From contig JAGBUS010000086.1 of assembly GCA_017630735.1 (NCBI GenBank), positions 1 through 61,649 of the forward strand: a stretch of 61,649 nucleotides of DNA. Reading direction: 5' to 3'. Position 1 is the stretch's first letter; every line of letters begins with the position of its first letter. Both the position numbers and the translations under genes were made by a program. The stretch is from Alistipes sp. Lineage in GTDB: Bacteria; Bacteroidota; Bacteroidia; Bacteroidales; Rikenellaceae. This document shows, in pieces, positions 24,389 through 33,395 of this stretch. The notes under the pieces are model-generated. The model was not told the origin of the DNA. It ran no database searches and was given only the letters and a program-made list of their open reading frames with translations.

Positions 24389-25999
24389 ATGAAGAAGATT
24401 TTTATGGCTTTGGCAGCCGTTGCTGCTTTTGTGGGTTGTTCTAAGGAGAACGCTCCAATTGATGTTATTGAGAAGAATAATTTTACTGTTAATGCCTCAA
24501 TCGTGTTGGACGATACACGTGTTGCGGTTGAGGGTGAGAATTTCACAGATGTTAAGTGGGAGATGGATGATATGATTCAGCTCTCGTCTGCTTTTGGCAC
24601 ATCTATGACTATGACCGCTAATGCGATTAGCGAGGATGGCGAAAAGGCATCCTTCGCTGGCGAGGGCACTATTGTATCGGCTGAGGATACCTACTACGCT
24701 ATCTACCCTGCAGTGGCTATCACTGAGGGTGTTGCTACTATCGACCTCGCTGAGCAGTCGGGTGACGATGCTGCGGTGTTGGTTGCAAAGACTACTGCTA
24801 CATCTACAGAGGGTGTTAGCATGTCGTTCACTCCTGCAAATGCACTCCTTCACGTTGCGGTAAGCGGTGTAGAGACCTTGGCAAAGGCAGAGTTCAAGGC
24901 TTTCGATGGTTCGGCTATCGCTCAGCAGTTTGTATATAACTTTGTTGAGGAGACTACCTCTACATCGGGTGAGGTTGCTGCATACACTATCGCAAACCCT
25001 GCAAATTCATTCTTCTTCTCGTTGCCAGCCGATATAGATATGTCAGCGGGATATATCGTTAGCCTCACAGATGCTGCGGGCAACGTTTGCTCTAAGGCAT
25101 ATAACGGCAAGACCTTCGCTAAGGGTACTACCACACGTGTAAATATCGAGTGGTCAACACCATCTGTTACACTTGGCACGCCTATGACATCATACAGCTA
25201 CTACGCTGTTGGTGATTCTGCAACAGCAAACTCTTGCGCTAATAACGTTATCTATTTCACAACAGCATCTACATTCTCAGGCGTTCAGAATGCTATGATT
25301 GCCGAGGCTGGTTATGTGGTAGATGGTGAGACTTATGTGTCTGATGTTGATACTGCAACAAAGAGCTTTGCAATGACACAAGATGTCACAGTATCTACAT
25401 GGGGTGCAAAGAGTGTTGAGGCTTATATTAAGACTAAGGATGGTCAGACATACAAGTCATCTACAACAGTGTATATTACAGGTTTGCCATATAGTTACAA
25501 CTTTGTAGATGGCTCGTTGGATGCTTATCGCAACGCAGGTTGGTCGACAAATGGTAAGTTGCGAGTAAGCAACGAGACTTTGGCGGGTCGTGCTAAGACT
25601 TTGGTCTTGAATCACCGACGCTACTCTAAGGTGTTTGTTGTGTTGTTCAATGAGCACGAGAAGGGCTTTGTGGTATCTCCAAAGTTTAATGTTCCTGCAT
25701 CTGTTATGGTGCAGCCTGCGATCGCTCACAGTTCATACAACGCTGTAGGTGATCTTGAGCGTACCACATATGTAGGTGCTGTGTCAAGCACCACATCATC
25801 AAACACGTCTTCAGTGTCATTCAAGACCACTGCTGGCAATAGCACAAGTGGTACTGTTCAGGGTAAGGGTGAATGGAAGAGTGCATTTGAGTTATCTGCA
25901 TCTAATCCTTACATCAGCGTAGATTGCAATGATACAGCAGGTGATAACCTTGGTGCATATTACTTCTTGCACGAGGTTGCTTTCCGCTACGCAGAGTAA
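24389..25999 (+). CDS. Fimbrillin-like surface lipoprotein
   Basis: The 536-residue protein has a lipoprotein signal (MKKIFMALAAVAAFVGC, Cys17) and then an N-terminal domain of fimbrillin/Mfa type: VNASIVLDDTRVAVEG, VKWEMDDMIQLSS, AISEDGEKASFAGEG and YYAIYPAVAI. The middle contains a domain ending near residue 255 (TTRVNIEWSTPSVTLGTP). The last ~170 residues begin around YSYNFVDGSLDAYRNAGWS and look like a separate beta-sandwich ending in YYFLHEVAFRYAE. It is probably exported to the cell surface as a pilus-related or adhesive protein. It is co-transcribed with the small peptide upstream and closed by a terminator. It resembles the lipoprotein at 2179 only in the N-terminal domain. Confidence 0.7.
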   Translation: MKKIFMALAAVAAFVGCSKENAPIDVIEKNNFTVNASIVLDDTRVAVEGENFTDVKWEMDDMIQLSSAFGTSMTMTANAISEDGEKASFAGEGTIVSAEDTYYAIYPAVAITEGVATIDLAEQSGDDAAVLVAKTTATSTEGVSMSFTPANALLHVAVSGVETLAKAEFKAFDGSAIAQQFVYNFVEETTSTSGEVAAYTIANPANSFFFSLPADIDMSAGYIVSLTDAAGNVCSKAYNGKTFAKGTTTRVNIEWSTPSVTLGTPMTSYSYYAVGDSATANSCANNVIYFTTASTFSGVQNAMIAEAGYVVDGETYVSDVDTATKSFAMTQDVTVSTWGAKSVEAYIKTKDGQTYKSSTTVYITGLPYSYNFVDGSLDAYRNAGWSTNGKLRVSNETLAGRAKTLVLNHRRYSKVFVVLFNEHEKGFVVSPKFNVPASVMVQPAIAHSSYNAVGDLERTTYVGAVSSTTSSNTSSVSFKTTAGNSTSGTVQGKGEWKSAFELSASNPYISVDCNDTAGDNLGAYYFLHEVAFRYAE

Positions 26000-26019
26000 C
26001 ACGCTTTAGCACAATATCG

Positions 26020-26059
26020 AACTGCTCGGCTCTTAGGAGTCGGGCAGTTTTTTTATTTT
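26020..26059 (+). terminator. Terminator after the fimbrillin-like gene
   Basis: AACTGCTCGGCTC (26020-26032) pairs with GAGTCGGGCAGTT (26037-26049) at 11 of 13 positions, and a run of T follows to 26059. Confidence 0.85.
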
Positions 26060-26061
26060 TC

Positions 26062-26149
26062 CCATACTTTTCAGTTTTCATTTTTCACCTTTCACTTTAT
26101 AATTTTCCATACTTTTCAGTTTTCACCTTTCACCTTTCACTTTTTTTTA
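26062..26149. repeat. Tandem TTTTCAC/TTTTCAG tract
   Basis: Two near-copies of CCATACTTTTCAGTTTTCA followed by TTTTCACCTTTCAC-type sequence lie side by side between the terminator and the next promoter. Related tracts occur at 7129-7166, 10866-10889, 28070-28103 and, inverted, at 6961-6990 and 10611-10646. They are non-coding. Confidence 0.75.
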
Positions 26150-26150
26150 T

Positions 26151-26158
26151 TACCTTTG
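26151..26158 (+). promoter_or_regulatory. Probable -7 element upstream of the 26193 gene
   Basis: TACCTTTG fits the Bacteroidota -7 consensus and lies 34 bases before the ATG. There is no clear -33 element because the upstream sequence is the repeat tract. Confidence 0.45.
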
Positions 26159-26192
26159 ATACGTTATATACCTATATTTATCGTACAGGACA

Positions 26193-27206
26193 ATGGGACT
26201 TAAGAGAATTGACGAGCGTTTGTCGCGTGTGACAACCATCATAAACGGCTGGCAGAACAATAAAAATGTGCCTCGCATAGAGCGTGATTTGGCTCTTGAG
26301 GAGCTACGACATATCTACGATGAAATCCTCGACTATACCCCAGAGGAGGGTGATGACGAGGAGCAACCTTCGCATAGTACGACTGTCGTTGCAACAACAG
26401 AGGTGATAAACGATATAGTAGACGATTTTGATGATGCTCTCGATATCGATGCATTGTTGGGTATTGGTGAAGAGGATGTAGTGGAGGAGCTTCCTGCGGT
26501 AGAGGAGCAGACTATTGAAGTCTCTGTTGTTGAGGAGAAAGTTGAGCAACCTGTAGATGATAGCTCTGTGGAGTTGCCTAAGGAGATAGAAAGAGTGGAG
26601 GAGCAGTCAGAGCCACAGCAACCAGAAGAGGACTCTAAGGAGATAGTGGAGCAGGAGGAGACAGAGGTGGATGATAACACTTCAAACGCTCCTGGTGCGT
26701 TGTTCAACCTTGATGATATCCCTGTGCGCTCAAAGCGCGGACGTAAGATGGTGCATCTATATAACGACAATTTCACGCCAACTGTTTCTGCTCCAAATCC
26801 TGTTGAGCAGCCTGCAAAGATTGAGGAGCCTACTCAGCCTCAGGAAGAGACATATACTCCACATGTAGAGGTAGAGGAGGTGGTTGAGCAGCCAAAGCGT
26901 TTAGGTGATGTTTTGGGTGGTGGCGTGCAGACGTTAGCCGACGCTATGGCATCTGCCGATGAGCCTACAACACCGTTTAATCGTATCACGGAGCTTCGCA
27001 AGGCGATAGGTCTCAACGATAAGTTCCTTATGATTCGCGATTTGTTTGATGGCGACGCGGAGCGTTATGAGGCTACGATAGATACGTTGGATGAGTTCGA
27101 TGATTTGGATGAGTGCATGATATATATCGTTGAGAACTTCCATTGGAATCCAGATCTTGAGGCAGCAAAACTTATAGTATCGCTCTTGGAACGTAAATTG
27201 GCATAA
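26193..27206 (+). CDS. Conserved hypothetical protein with acidic linker
   Basis: I do not recognise a named family. The 337-residue protein has no signal peptide or membrane segment. Residues 1-~50 are helical (LKRIDERLSRVTTIINGWQN). Residues ~50-160 and ~190-230 are extremely rich in Glu, Val, Pro and Gln (low complexity). The C-terminal ~85 residues are an ordered, conserved-looking domain: PFNRITELRKAIGLNDKFLM, IRDLFDGDAERYEATI and ENFHWNPDLEAAKLIVSLLE. The form suggests a cytoplasmic scaffold or binding protein. rsmI starts 11 bases after it, so the two are probably co-transcribed. Confidence 0.75.
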   Translation: MGLKRIDERLSRVTTIINGWQNNKNVPRIERDLALEELRHIYDEILDYTPEEGDDEEQPSHSTTVVATTEVINDIVDDFDDALDIDALLGIGEEDVVEELPAVEEQTIEVSVVEEKVEQPVDDSSVELPKEIERVEEQSEPQQPEEDSKEIVEQEETEVDDNTSNAPGALFNLDDIPVRSKRGRKMVHLYNDNFTPTVSAPNPVEQPAKIEEPTQPQEETYTPHVEVEEVVEQPKRLGDVLGGGVQTLADAMASADEPTTPFNRITELRKAIGLNDKFLMIRDLFDGDAERYEATIDTLDEFDDLDECMIYIVENFHWNPDLEAAKLIVSLLERKLA

Positions 27207-27217
27207 AATATAGCGTT

Positions 27218-27931
27218 ATGGCAAAATTATATGTAGTACCTACACCAATTGGTAATCTCGAAGATATAACCCTCAGAGCAATAAACGTGCTTAAGGAGGT
27301 GGACTTTATCCTTGCTGAGGATACACGCACAACATCACATTTGTTGCGTCACCTCGGCATCGAGAAGCCTATGCACTCTCACCATAAGTTTAACGAACAT
27401 GCTACGGTGGGTCGTGTGGCTGAGGCTATAAATAGCGGTCGCGATGTGGCATTGGTGTCGGATGCCGGTACGCCAGGTATCTCCGATCCAGGATTCTTGC
27501 TTGTCCGCAAGTGTGTGGAGGAGGGTATTGAGGTTGTTACACTGCCTGGTGCAACAGCACTTATCCCTGCTGTGGTGCAGAGTGGCTTCCCTTGCGACAG
27601 ATTCTGTTTTGAGGGCTTCTTGCCACAGAAGAAGGGTCGTATGAAGCGTCTTCAGGAGCTCGCCTTGGAGCCACGTACACTCGTGCTTTACGAGTCGCCA
27701 TATCGTGTTGTCAAGTGCTTGGAGCAGCTCGCTGAGACCTTTGGCGTGGAGCGTAGAGTAGCTGTCGTCAGGGAGATTACCAAGAAGTTTGAGGAGACGG
27801 TGCGAGGCACTATTGCGGAGGCTTTGGAGCACTTCCGTGAGCACGAGCCTAAGGGAGAGTTTGTTATCGTTGTTGAGGGTTACGACCCTAAGCGCAAGGA
27901 CTCTAAGGAGGACGAAGAAGAGGAGGAGTAA
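27218..27931 (+). CDS. rsmI: 16S rRNA (cytidine-1402-2'-O)-methyltransferase
   Basis: The 237-residue protein is RsmI, the tetrapyrrole-methylase-fold enzyme that 2'-O-methylates C1402 of 16S rRNA using S-adenosylmethionine. It shows VVPTPIGNLEDITLRA (residue 6), FILAEDTRTTSHLLRHLGI, SDAGTPGISDPGFLLV, LPGATALIPAVVQSG and ALEPRTLVLYESPYRV. It is slightly shorter than the E. coli protein and ends in a highly charged tail (KDSKEDEEEEE). Confidence 0.95.
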   Translation: MAKLYVVPTPIGNLEDITLRAINVLKEVDFILAEDTRTTSHLLRHLGIEKPMHSHHKFNEHATVGRVAEAINSGRDVALVSDAGTPGISDPGFLLVRKCVEEGIEVVTLPGATALIPAVVQSGFPCDRFCFEGFLPQKKGRMKRLQELALEPRTLVLYESPYRVVKCLEQLAETFGVERRVAVVREITKKFEETVRGTIAEALEHFREHEPKGEFVIVVEGYDPKRKDSKEDEEEEE

Positions 27932-27949
27932 AATAATGTTGCACCTTGT

Positions 27950-28057
27950 ATGTCATCCTGAGCGAAACGAAGTGAAGTCGAAGGATCTCCTCGTTATACA
28001 ACTCGATGACAATGAGCCCATAGCGAGGAGATTCCTCGACTACGCTCGGAATGACAT
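27950..28057. repeat. Palindromic GTCATCC intergenic element, copy 2, with TTTTCAC tract
   Basis: A 108-bp element starts ATGTCATCCTGAGCG and ends CGCTCGGAATGACAT; inner inverted segments are GGATCTCCTCG and CGAGGAGATTCC. It is the same type as the elements at 10673 and 54831. A TTACTTTTCACCTTTCACC tract (28070-28103) follows directly, as it does for the 10673 copy. It lies between rsmI and a glycosyltransferase gene and may act as a transcript-end hairpin. Confidence 0.75.
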
Positions 28058-28111
28058 AGACACAATACCTTACTTTTCACCTTTCACCTCTCACTTTTCA
28101 CTTTAAAAGTT

Positions 28112-29110
28112 ATGAAGCTAAGCGTAGTTATACTCAATTGGAATGGTCGCAAGCACTTGGAGCGTTATCTGCCGAGTGTTGTGGAGCATACATCGGGCGA
28201 TGCAGAGGTCATCATTGCCGATAACGGCTCTACGGATGACTCGCTTGCGTGGTTGCGTATTAACTACCCCGATATTCGTGTGGTGAAGCTCGATAAGAAC
28301 TACGGCTTTGCTGGTGGATATAACCGCGCGCTAAGAGAGATTGAGAGTGAGTACTACCTACTGCTAAATTCCGATGTTGAGGTGACAGCAGGGTGGTGGC
28401 AGCCTTTAGTTGAGGTGCTGGATAGAGAGAAGGATGTTGCAGTTGTTGCGCCTAAGTTGTTGGCTGATAGCGACCATGCAATGTTTGAATATGCAGGTGC
28501 TTCGGGCGGTTTTATCGACTACCTCGGCTATCCCTTCTGTCGCGGAAGAATTCTATCGACGGTGGAGCGTGATGAGGGTCAATATGACGATGCGCGAGAT
28601 ATCTTTTGGGCGAGTGGTGCGGCGATGTGTTGCCGTAGCGAGGTCTTTCACGCTATGGATGGCTTTGATGAGGATTTCTTTGCCCACATGGAGGAGATTG
28701 ACCTGCAGTGGCGCATGCAACTTAGCGGTTGGCGCATAATGGTTGAGCCTCGTTCCAAGGTATATCATTTGGGCGGTGGCACGTTGCCTCCATCATCGAT
28801 GAAGGTATATCTTAACCACCGTAATAACCTTGCAATGTTGTATAAGTGTGCAACACCTATGCAACGTATTGTTGTGGCTGTGGTGCGCCCACTAACAGAT
28901 GCCGCGGAGGCTTTGGCATATCTTCTTACGCTACATCCTCATAAGGCATGGGCTATAGCGAGGGCATGGGGAAGATTTATCGCGTGGCATAAGATGCTCG
29001 CGGTGAAGCGTAAGGCTGTGGTGCGTAGTAAAAAGGCGGAGCATATATACGGCTTTTCTATAGTATTGCGTTATATCTTTGGCGCAAGACGATTTAAAAA
29101 TATGATGTGA
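28112..29110 (+). CDS. Glycosyltransferase family 2 (rhamnosyltransferase-like)
   Basis: The 332-residue protein has a GT2 (GT-A) domain over residues 1-~230: LSVVILNWNGRKHLERYL, IIADNGSTDDSLAWL, YYLLLNSDVEV (the DxD-like site) and DEDFFAHMEEIDLQWRMQLSGW, the last being typical of the WbbL/rhamnosyltransferase-like group. The C-terminal ~100 residues contain a hydrophobic stretch and a basic tail, suggesting membrane association. It transfers a sugar from a nucleotide donor to a cell-surface glycan; donor and acceptor are unknown. It is followed by a polyprenol-phosphate mannose synthase-like gene with overlapping TGATG. Confidence 0.88.
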   Translation: MKLSVVILNWNGRKHLERYLPSVVEHTSGDAEVIIADNGSTDDSLAWLRINYPDIRVVKLDKNYGFAGGYNRALREIESEYYLLLNSDVEVTAGWWQPLVEVLDREKDVAVVAPKLLADSDHAMFEYAGASGGFIDYLGYPFCRGRILSTVERDEGQYDDARDIFWASGAAMCCRSEVFHAMDGFDEDFFAHMEEIDLQWRMQLSGWRIMVEPRSKVYHLGGGTLPPSSMKVYLNHRNNLAMLYKCATPMQRIVVAVVRPLTDAAEALAYLLTLHPHKAWAIARAWGRFIAWHKMLAVKRKAVVRSKKAEHIYGFSIVLRYIFGARRFKNMM

Positions 29111-29823
29111 TGAGAAGACTTATTATTATCCCGACATACAACGAGAAGGAGAATATCAGAAAGATGATCGACCGTCTTATGGCTATGCCAGAGGGTTTCG
29201 ACTTGCTGATTGTTGATGACGGCTCGCCGGATGGCACGGCAAACCTTGTGCGTGAGGCTCAGGAGTGCTACGGTGAGCGTTTGGCGATGATAGAGCGCAG
29301 TGGTAAGTTGGGTCTCGGCACGGCATATATAGCAGGTTTCAAGTATGCCTTGGAAAAGGGGTATGACCGCATCTTTGAGATGGATTGCGACTTCTCGCAT
29401 AACCCTGATGACCTGCCACGTTTGGATGCTATGCTCGATGAAAAAGATGTGGCTATAGGCTCGCGCTACTCACGTGGTGTGAATGTCGTGAATTGGCCTA
29501 TGGGACGACTTCTGATGTCTTACTTCGCATCGAAATATGTGCGCATCGTAACGCGTATGCCTGTAGCGGATGCTACGGCAGGCTTTGTGGGCTACCGTCG
29601 TGAGGTACTGGAGGCTATCAACTTCGACCGTGTGGCGATGAATGGCTATGGCTTCCAGATAGAGATGAAGTATACGGCGTGGCGCATAGGATTCTCCATT
29701 GGCGAGGTGTCGATAATCTTCATCGACCGTGAGGAGGGAACATCGAAGATGTCGTCAGGAATCTTTGGTGAGGCATTCTTCGGAGTGCTGAAACTACCAT
29801 TTAGAAGTATCAAACGTAAATAA
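29110..29823 (+). CDS. Polyprenol-phosphate mannosyltransferase (DPM1-like)
   Basis: The 237-residue protein is a GT2 enzyme of the dolichol/polyprenol-phosphate mannose synthase type. It shows IIPTYNEKENIRKMIDRL, IVDDGSPDGTANLV, GLGTAYIAGFKYALE, EMDCDFSHNPDDLP, AIGSRYSRGVNVVNWPMGR and ADATAGFVGYRREVL. It lacks the C-terminal membrane helices of larger relatives. The product, a lipid-linked hexose, would supply periplasmic glycosyltransferases, for instance those for protein O-glycosylation in Bacteroidota (inference). I chose the ATG at 29110, overlapping the upstream stop by one base, over the GTG at 29107. Confidence 0.92.
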   Translation: MRRLIIIPTYNEKENIRKMIDRLMAMPEGFDLLIVDDGSPDGTANLVREAQECYGERLAMIERSGKLGLGTAYIAGFKYALEKGYDRIFEMDCDFSHNPDDLPRLDAMLDEKDVAIGSRYSRGVNVVNWPMGRLLMSYFASKYVRIVTRMPVADATAGFVGYRREVLEAINFDRVAMNGYGFQIEMKYTAWRIGFSIGEVSIIFIDREEGTSKMSSGIFGEAFFGVLKLPFRSIKRK

Positions 29824-29834
29824 ATAGAAGAACT

Positions 29835-30620
29835 ATGGATATGAGAGAGGCAGAGTTGGCAACGGCGCGACTCTTAGAGGTTATGGATAGGCTCCGCGCG
29901 GAGTGCCCATGGGATAGAGAGCAGACCTTCGACTCGTTGCGAAATAATACTATCGAGGAGACATACGAGTTGGTTGATGCCATCACCGACAAAAATATGG
30001 AGGGTATCAAGGAGGAGTTGGGCGATTTGCTACTGCACGTAGTCTTCTACTCGAAGATGGGTGATGAGACAGGAGCGTTCAACTATGCCGATGTGGCAAA
30101 TGGCGTGTGTGATAAGCTTATCTACCGTCATCCTCACGTCTATGGCGATATCCATGCCGATACTCCTGAGGAGGTAAAGCAGAATTGGGAGGCTCTGAAG
30201 CTACGTAAGAAGAGGCGTAAGAGTGGTGCTTTGAGTGGTGTGCCACAGTCGCTACCTGCAATGGTCAAGGCTTTCCGCATCGGTGAGAAGGCAGCTGCTA
30301 CGGGCTTCGACTGGGAGCAGAAGGAGGATGTGTGGGCTAAGGTCAAGGAGGAACTTATGGAGGTGGATGCCGAGATCGAGGCAAAGGATAAGGAGCATCT
30401 CACGGATGAGATTGGCGATTTGTTCTTCGCGCTTATAAACGCCTGCCGTCTCTATGGTATCGACCCTGAGGGTGCTTTGGAGCGTACCAATAAGAAGTTT
30501 ATCCGTCGCTTTGGTTATGTCGAGCAGAAGGCTGAGGAGTTGGGCAAGACCCTGCACGATATGTCGCTTGCGGAGATGGATAAGTATTGGGATGAGTGTA
30601 AAAAACAGGAAAACAAATAA
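29835..30620 (+). CDS. mazG: Nucleoside triphosphate pyrophosphohydrolase MazG
   Basis: The 261-residue protein has two MazG domains in tandem. The first holds ECPWDREQTFDSLRNNTIEE, ETYELVDAI and EELGDLLLHVVFYSKM; the second holds KVKEELMEVDAEIEAKD and DEIGDLFFALINACRLYGID. MazG hydrolyses NTPs to NMPs and pyrophosphate, limiting misincorporated nucleotides and ppGpp effects. Length and domain order equal those of E. coli MazG. It starts 11 bases after the glycosyltransferase and precedes the carbonic anhydrase-like gene by the same distance, so the four genes from 28112 are probably one operon. Confidence 0.95.
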   Translation: MDMREAELATARLLEVMDRLRAECPWDREQTFDSLRNNTIEETYELVDAITDKNMEGIKEELGDLLLHVVFYSKMGDETGAFNYADVANGVCDKLIYRHPHVYGDIHADTPEEVKQNWEALKLRKKRRKSGALSGVPQSLPAMVKAFRIGEKAAATGFDWEQKEDVWAKVKEELMEVDAEIEAKDKEHLTDEIGDLFFALINACRLYGIDPEGALERTNKKFIRRFGYVEQKAEELGKTLHDMSLAEMDKYWDECKKQENK

Positions 30621-30631
30621 TTAATACTATT

Positions 30632-31159
30632 ATGGCTTTGATTAGAGAAGTTCGTGGCTACATGCCAGAGATTGGTAAGGATACATGGTTGGCTGAGAAT
30701 GCAACGATTCTTGGTAATGTGAAGATTGGTGAGAATTGCTCAATATGGTACAATGCGGTGCTTCGTGGTGATGTTAATGCTATCACTATTGGCAATAATT
30801 CAAATATTCAGGATGGCGTGGTTATCCACACCCTCTATGATGGCTCGAAGAACCCATCACAGACCCATATTGGCGATTTTGTGTCGGTGGGACATAATGC
30901 CGTAATTCATGGTGCTGTTATTGAGAACGACTGCCTTATCGGTATGGGCGCAACGATTTTGGATAATGCTGTTGTTGGTACAGGATGTATCGTTGCGGCT
31001 AATGCCTTGGTGTTGTCGAATCAGAAGCTTGAGCCAAACTCGGTCTATGCTGGTGTGCCTGCAAAGAAGGTTAAGGATGTAACACCTGAGCAGCGCGAGG
31101 AGATTATCAAGCGCACGGCACGTGACTATCGCGTGTACGCATCGTGGTACGAGAAGTAA
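30632..31159 (+). CDS. Gamma-carbonic anhydrase family protein
   Basis: The 175-residue protein has the left-handed beta-helix of gamma-carbonic anhydrases: hexapeptide repeats run from residue ~20 (AENATILGNVKIGENCSIWY) to ~130, with an AsnArgGly-like RGDVNAITIGNNSNIQDG segment. Metal-binding histidines are in VVIHTLYDG and VGHNAVIHGA. A C-terminal helix (EQREEIIKRTARDYRVY) packs on the helix. Members either hydrate CO2 or serve other acyl-related roles (YrdA/PaaY type), and sequence alone does not separate these. Confidence 0.9.
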   Translation: MALIREVRGYMPEIGKDTWLAENATILGNVKIGENCSIWYNAVLRGDVNAITIGNNSNIQDGVVIHTLYDGSKNPSQTHIGDFVSVGHNAVIHGAVIENDCLIGMGATILDNAVVGTGCIVAANALVLSNQKLEPNSVYAGVPAKKVKDVTPEQREEIIKRTARDYRVYASWYEK

Positions 31160-31180
31160 AATCATTCAAATCTTTTTACG

Positions 31181-32509
31181 GTGAACTGGAAAAACACCAT
31201 ACTACCCCATATTGTTATTGCGTTGGCGTTGAGTCTCGTTATTAATTTTTCGTATCTCCTTGTGCCGATAATCACCGACCAGGGAGTTAACGAACGTGCT
31301 AATAATGATGATAATGGAACGCATAACGTTGGCGTATTGCACCTCTCAAGCGATATGCATGGTTATATCGTTTGTGATTGTGAGATGCGCGATAGTACCT
31401 ATGTCACCGCATGGCAGGTGCGTACAATGAAGTTGCAGGATGGTGATACTTTGGAGTTCTCCGTACGTCCTCCACAGGATATACCATCGGAGATTGTAGG
31501 TGCACATCCTCGTTTGGATAGGGTGATGATGCGTAATGGCACCGCCTTCGACCTTGATATGATATACGACCGCCCAAGTCGTACCGTCGAGTTTGTGTGG
31601 CAGATTGCATATTATGCACTACTATCGTTTGTGCTTATCTGTATCTTTGTGATGCTGAGGGAGCGCAAGACATCTGCTACTTGGCACTACCTCAGGGTTG
31701 TTGTGCTGGCTATCCTCGTTACGGGCATTGCTATATATTTTGCCCCCGTTATGGCATTCAAGGATGGTGTGATGCGTATCGTATTCTTCTTTGAGTCTCC
31801 ACCACGTGATAATGTATATCTTGTGGTGCTTACCAAGTCGCTATTTATGTTGGTGGTATCGGCACTCTACTCCTATATATATACGCTTATGCAGCAGCGT
31901 CAGGTTATGGTTGTGGAGAATGAGCGTCTTAAGACCGAAAATCTCGCAACGCGTTATAATATGCTTGTGGGACAGATTAACCCTCACTTCTTCTTTAATT
32001 CGCTCAATTCGCTCTCGATGTTGGTGCGTGAGAAGGATGATAAGCGCGCGTTAGAGTATATCGAGCAGTTGTCATACACGTTCCGTTATATTATCCAGAA
32101 CGGTCAGACAAGTGAAACAACGCTCAAGGATGAGATGGCATTTGCTGAGGCATACATATATTTATTTAAGATACGTTATGCCGATAAGCTCTTCTTCGAC
32201 ATCAATATTGACCCAATCTATATGGATTGGACTCTGCCAGCATTGTCGTTGCAACCTCTTATTGGTAATGCAGTGAAGCATAATAGCATCACTACGAAGA
32301 ATCCTTTGCATGTGGCGATACGTGTTGTGGATGGTGTCTTGGAGATTGAGAATCCGAAACATCCTAAACTCGATGTTGAACCGTCGACAGGTATAGGTCT
32401 TCAGAATCTACGCAGTAGATGGCAGATAATTTCAGGCAGTGATATAGAGGTTGTTGATGAAGAGCATCGTTTTATGGTACGATTGCCACTCCAAAAATGT
32501 AGCAAATAA
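31181..32509 (+). CDS. LytS/YpdA-type sensor histidine kinase
   Basis: The 442-residue protein begins at a GTG (MNWKNTILPH). The N-terminus has one membrane helix (ALALSLVINFSYLLVPII), a ~115-residue periplasmic segment and then three more helices (residues ~145-245). The kinase part shows a coiled-coil linker, the phospho-acceptor in QINPHFFFNSLNSLSML (His269), LEYIEQLSYTFRYIIQNG, an N-box PLIGNAVKHNSI and GIGLQNLRSRW. This is the His_kinase/HATPase family that partners LytTR regulators. The stop overlaps the regulator start (TAATG), so the pair is co-translated. The signal sensed is unknown. Confidence 0.9.
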   Translation: MNWKNTILPHIVIALALSLVINFSYLLVPIITDQGVNERANNDDNGTHNVGVLHLSSDMHGYIVCDCEMRDSTYVTAWQVRTMKLQDGDTLEFSVRPPQDIPSEIVGAHPRLDRVMMRNGTAFDLDMIYDRPSRTVEFVWQIAYYALLSFVLICIFVMLRERKTSATWHYLRVVVLAILVTGIAIYFAPVMAFKDGVMRIVFFFESPPRDNVYLVVLTKSLFMLVVSALYSYIYTLMQQRQVMVVENERLKTENLATRYNMLVGQINPHFFFNSLNSLSMLVREKDDKRALEYIEQLSYTFRYIIQNGQTSETTLKDEMAFAEAYIYLFKIRYADKLFFDINIDPIYMDWTLPALSLQPLIGNAVKHNSITTKNPLHVAIRVVDGVLEIENPKHPKLDVEPSTGIGLQNLRSRWQIISGSDIEVVDEEHRFMVRLPLQKCSK

Positions 32510-33279
32510 TGAGACGAGTAATTATAGTTGAAGATGAAACAGCTGCTGCGGTAAACTTGCGTAGTATGCTTGCTTCTATTGATTCTAACGTGGAGGTCCT
32601 CGCAGTGCTTGAGTCTGTAGAGGAGGCAGTGGAGTTCTTCTCCTCGGATGTTGAGGCTGATGTTGTATTTATGGATATTCACCTGGCTGATGGTGAGTCG
32701 TTCCGTATATTCCAAAGCGTGGATATCAATATCCCTATTATCTTCACTACGGCTTATGATGAGTATGCGTTGCAGGCGTTCAAGGTAAATAGTATCGACT
32801 ATATCCTAAAACCATACAAGGAGGAGGAACTTCGTCGTGCATTGGATAAGCTCGAAAGGCTTACAGTGGGTGAGCGCACTATGCAGAAGGATAGTCGTGA
32901 GAAGATGGTGCGTGAGGTGCATGGCGATAATATGCAGACTATGCTCCTTAGATATAAGGATAAGCTTATCCCTGTCACTGCCGATGAGGTGGCATTCTTC
33001 TATACCTCGGAGGAGCGTGTTACGGTAACTACGCTGAAGGGCGATTGCTATCCTGTAGATAAGACACTTGAGTCACTCAGTCAACAGCTCTCTCCTGAGA
33101 AGTTTTTTCGCGCGAATCGTCAGTTTATCGTGTCGCGTCGTGCAGTGAAGGATATAGCTGTGTGGTTTGGTAGCCGCTTGGCACTCAATCTAACCATCGA
33201 AACACCAGAGCGAATAATCATATCTAAGGCGAGAGTGCCAGAATTCAAGAGTTGGCTGCAGTCCGTTCACGCCGACTAA
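32509..33279 (+). CDS. LytTR-family response regulator
   Basis: The 256-residue protein has a receiver domain (residues 1-~120; acidic pocket VEDE, phospho-acceptor Asp56 in FMDIHLADGES, TTAYDEYALQAF and conserved Lys in ILKPYKEEEL) and a LytTR DNA-binding domain (residues ~145-250; RYKDKLIPVTADEVAFFYTS, FFRANRQFIVS). LytTR proteins bind direct repeats with a ~20-base period and usually activate nearby genes. The two genes downstream each have a shared site about 33 bases before the -7 element (33291 and 33861), which makes them likely targets. Confidence 0.92.
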   Translation: MRRVIIVEDETAAAVNLRSMLASIDSNVEVLAVLESVEEAVEFFSSDVEADVVFMDIHLADGESFRIFQSVDINIPIIFTTAYDEYALQAFKVNSIDYILKPYKEEELRRALDKLERLTVGERTMQKDSREKMVREVHGDNMQTMLLRYKDKLIPVTADEVAFFYTSEERVTVTTLKGDCYPVDKTLESLSQQLSPEKFFRANRQFIVSRRAVKDIAVWFGSRLALNLTIETPERIIISKARVPEFKSWLQSVHAD

Positions 33280-33290
33280 ATGGCACTTCA

Positions 33291-33354
33291 ACCACCACAA
33301 TGGTCGTTTGACCTAAGGGGCAGGAACAAATCGTTGTTATGGGTTGTACCTTTG
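33291..33354 (+). promoter_or_regulatory. Putative LytTR-controlled promoter of the His/Cys-rich gene
   Basis: ACCACCACAATGGTCGTTTG plus ACC (33291-33313) resembles the block at 33861-33884 upstream of the next gene; both read ACCACC..CAAT...CGTTT[GC]ACC. The -7 element TACCTTTG (33347-33354) starts 33 bases after it, compared with 32 bases at the second site. No -33 TTTG is present at the usual distance, as expected for an activator-dependent promoter. Confidence 0.5.
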
Positions 33355-33395
33355 TACTAAGAAAACAGAGGTATAACCCATTAAAATTTATAATT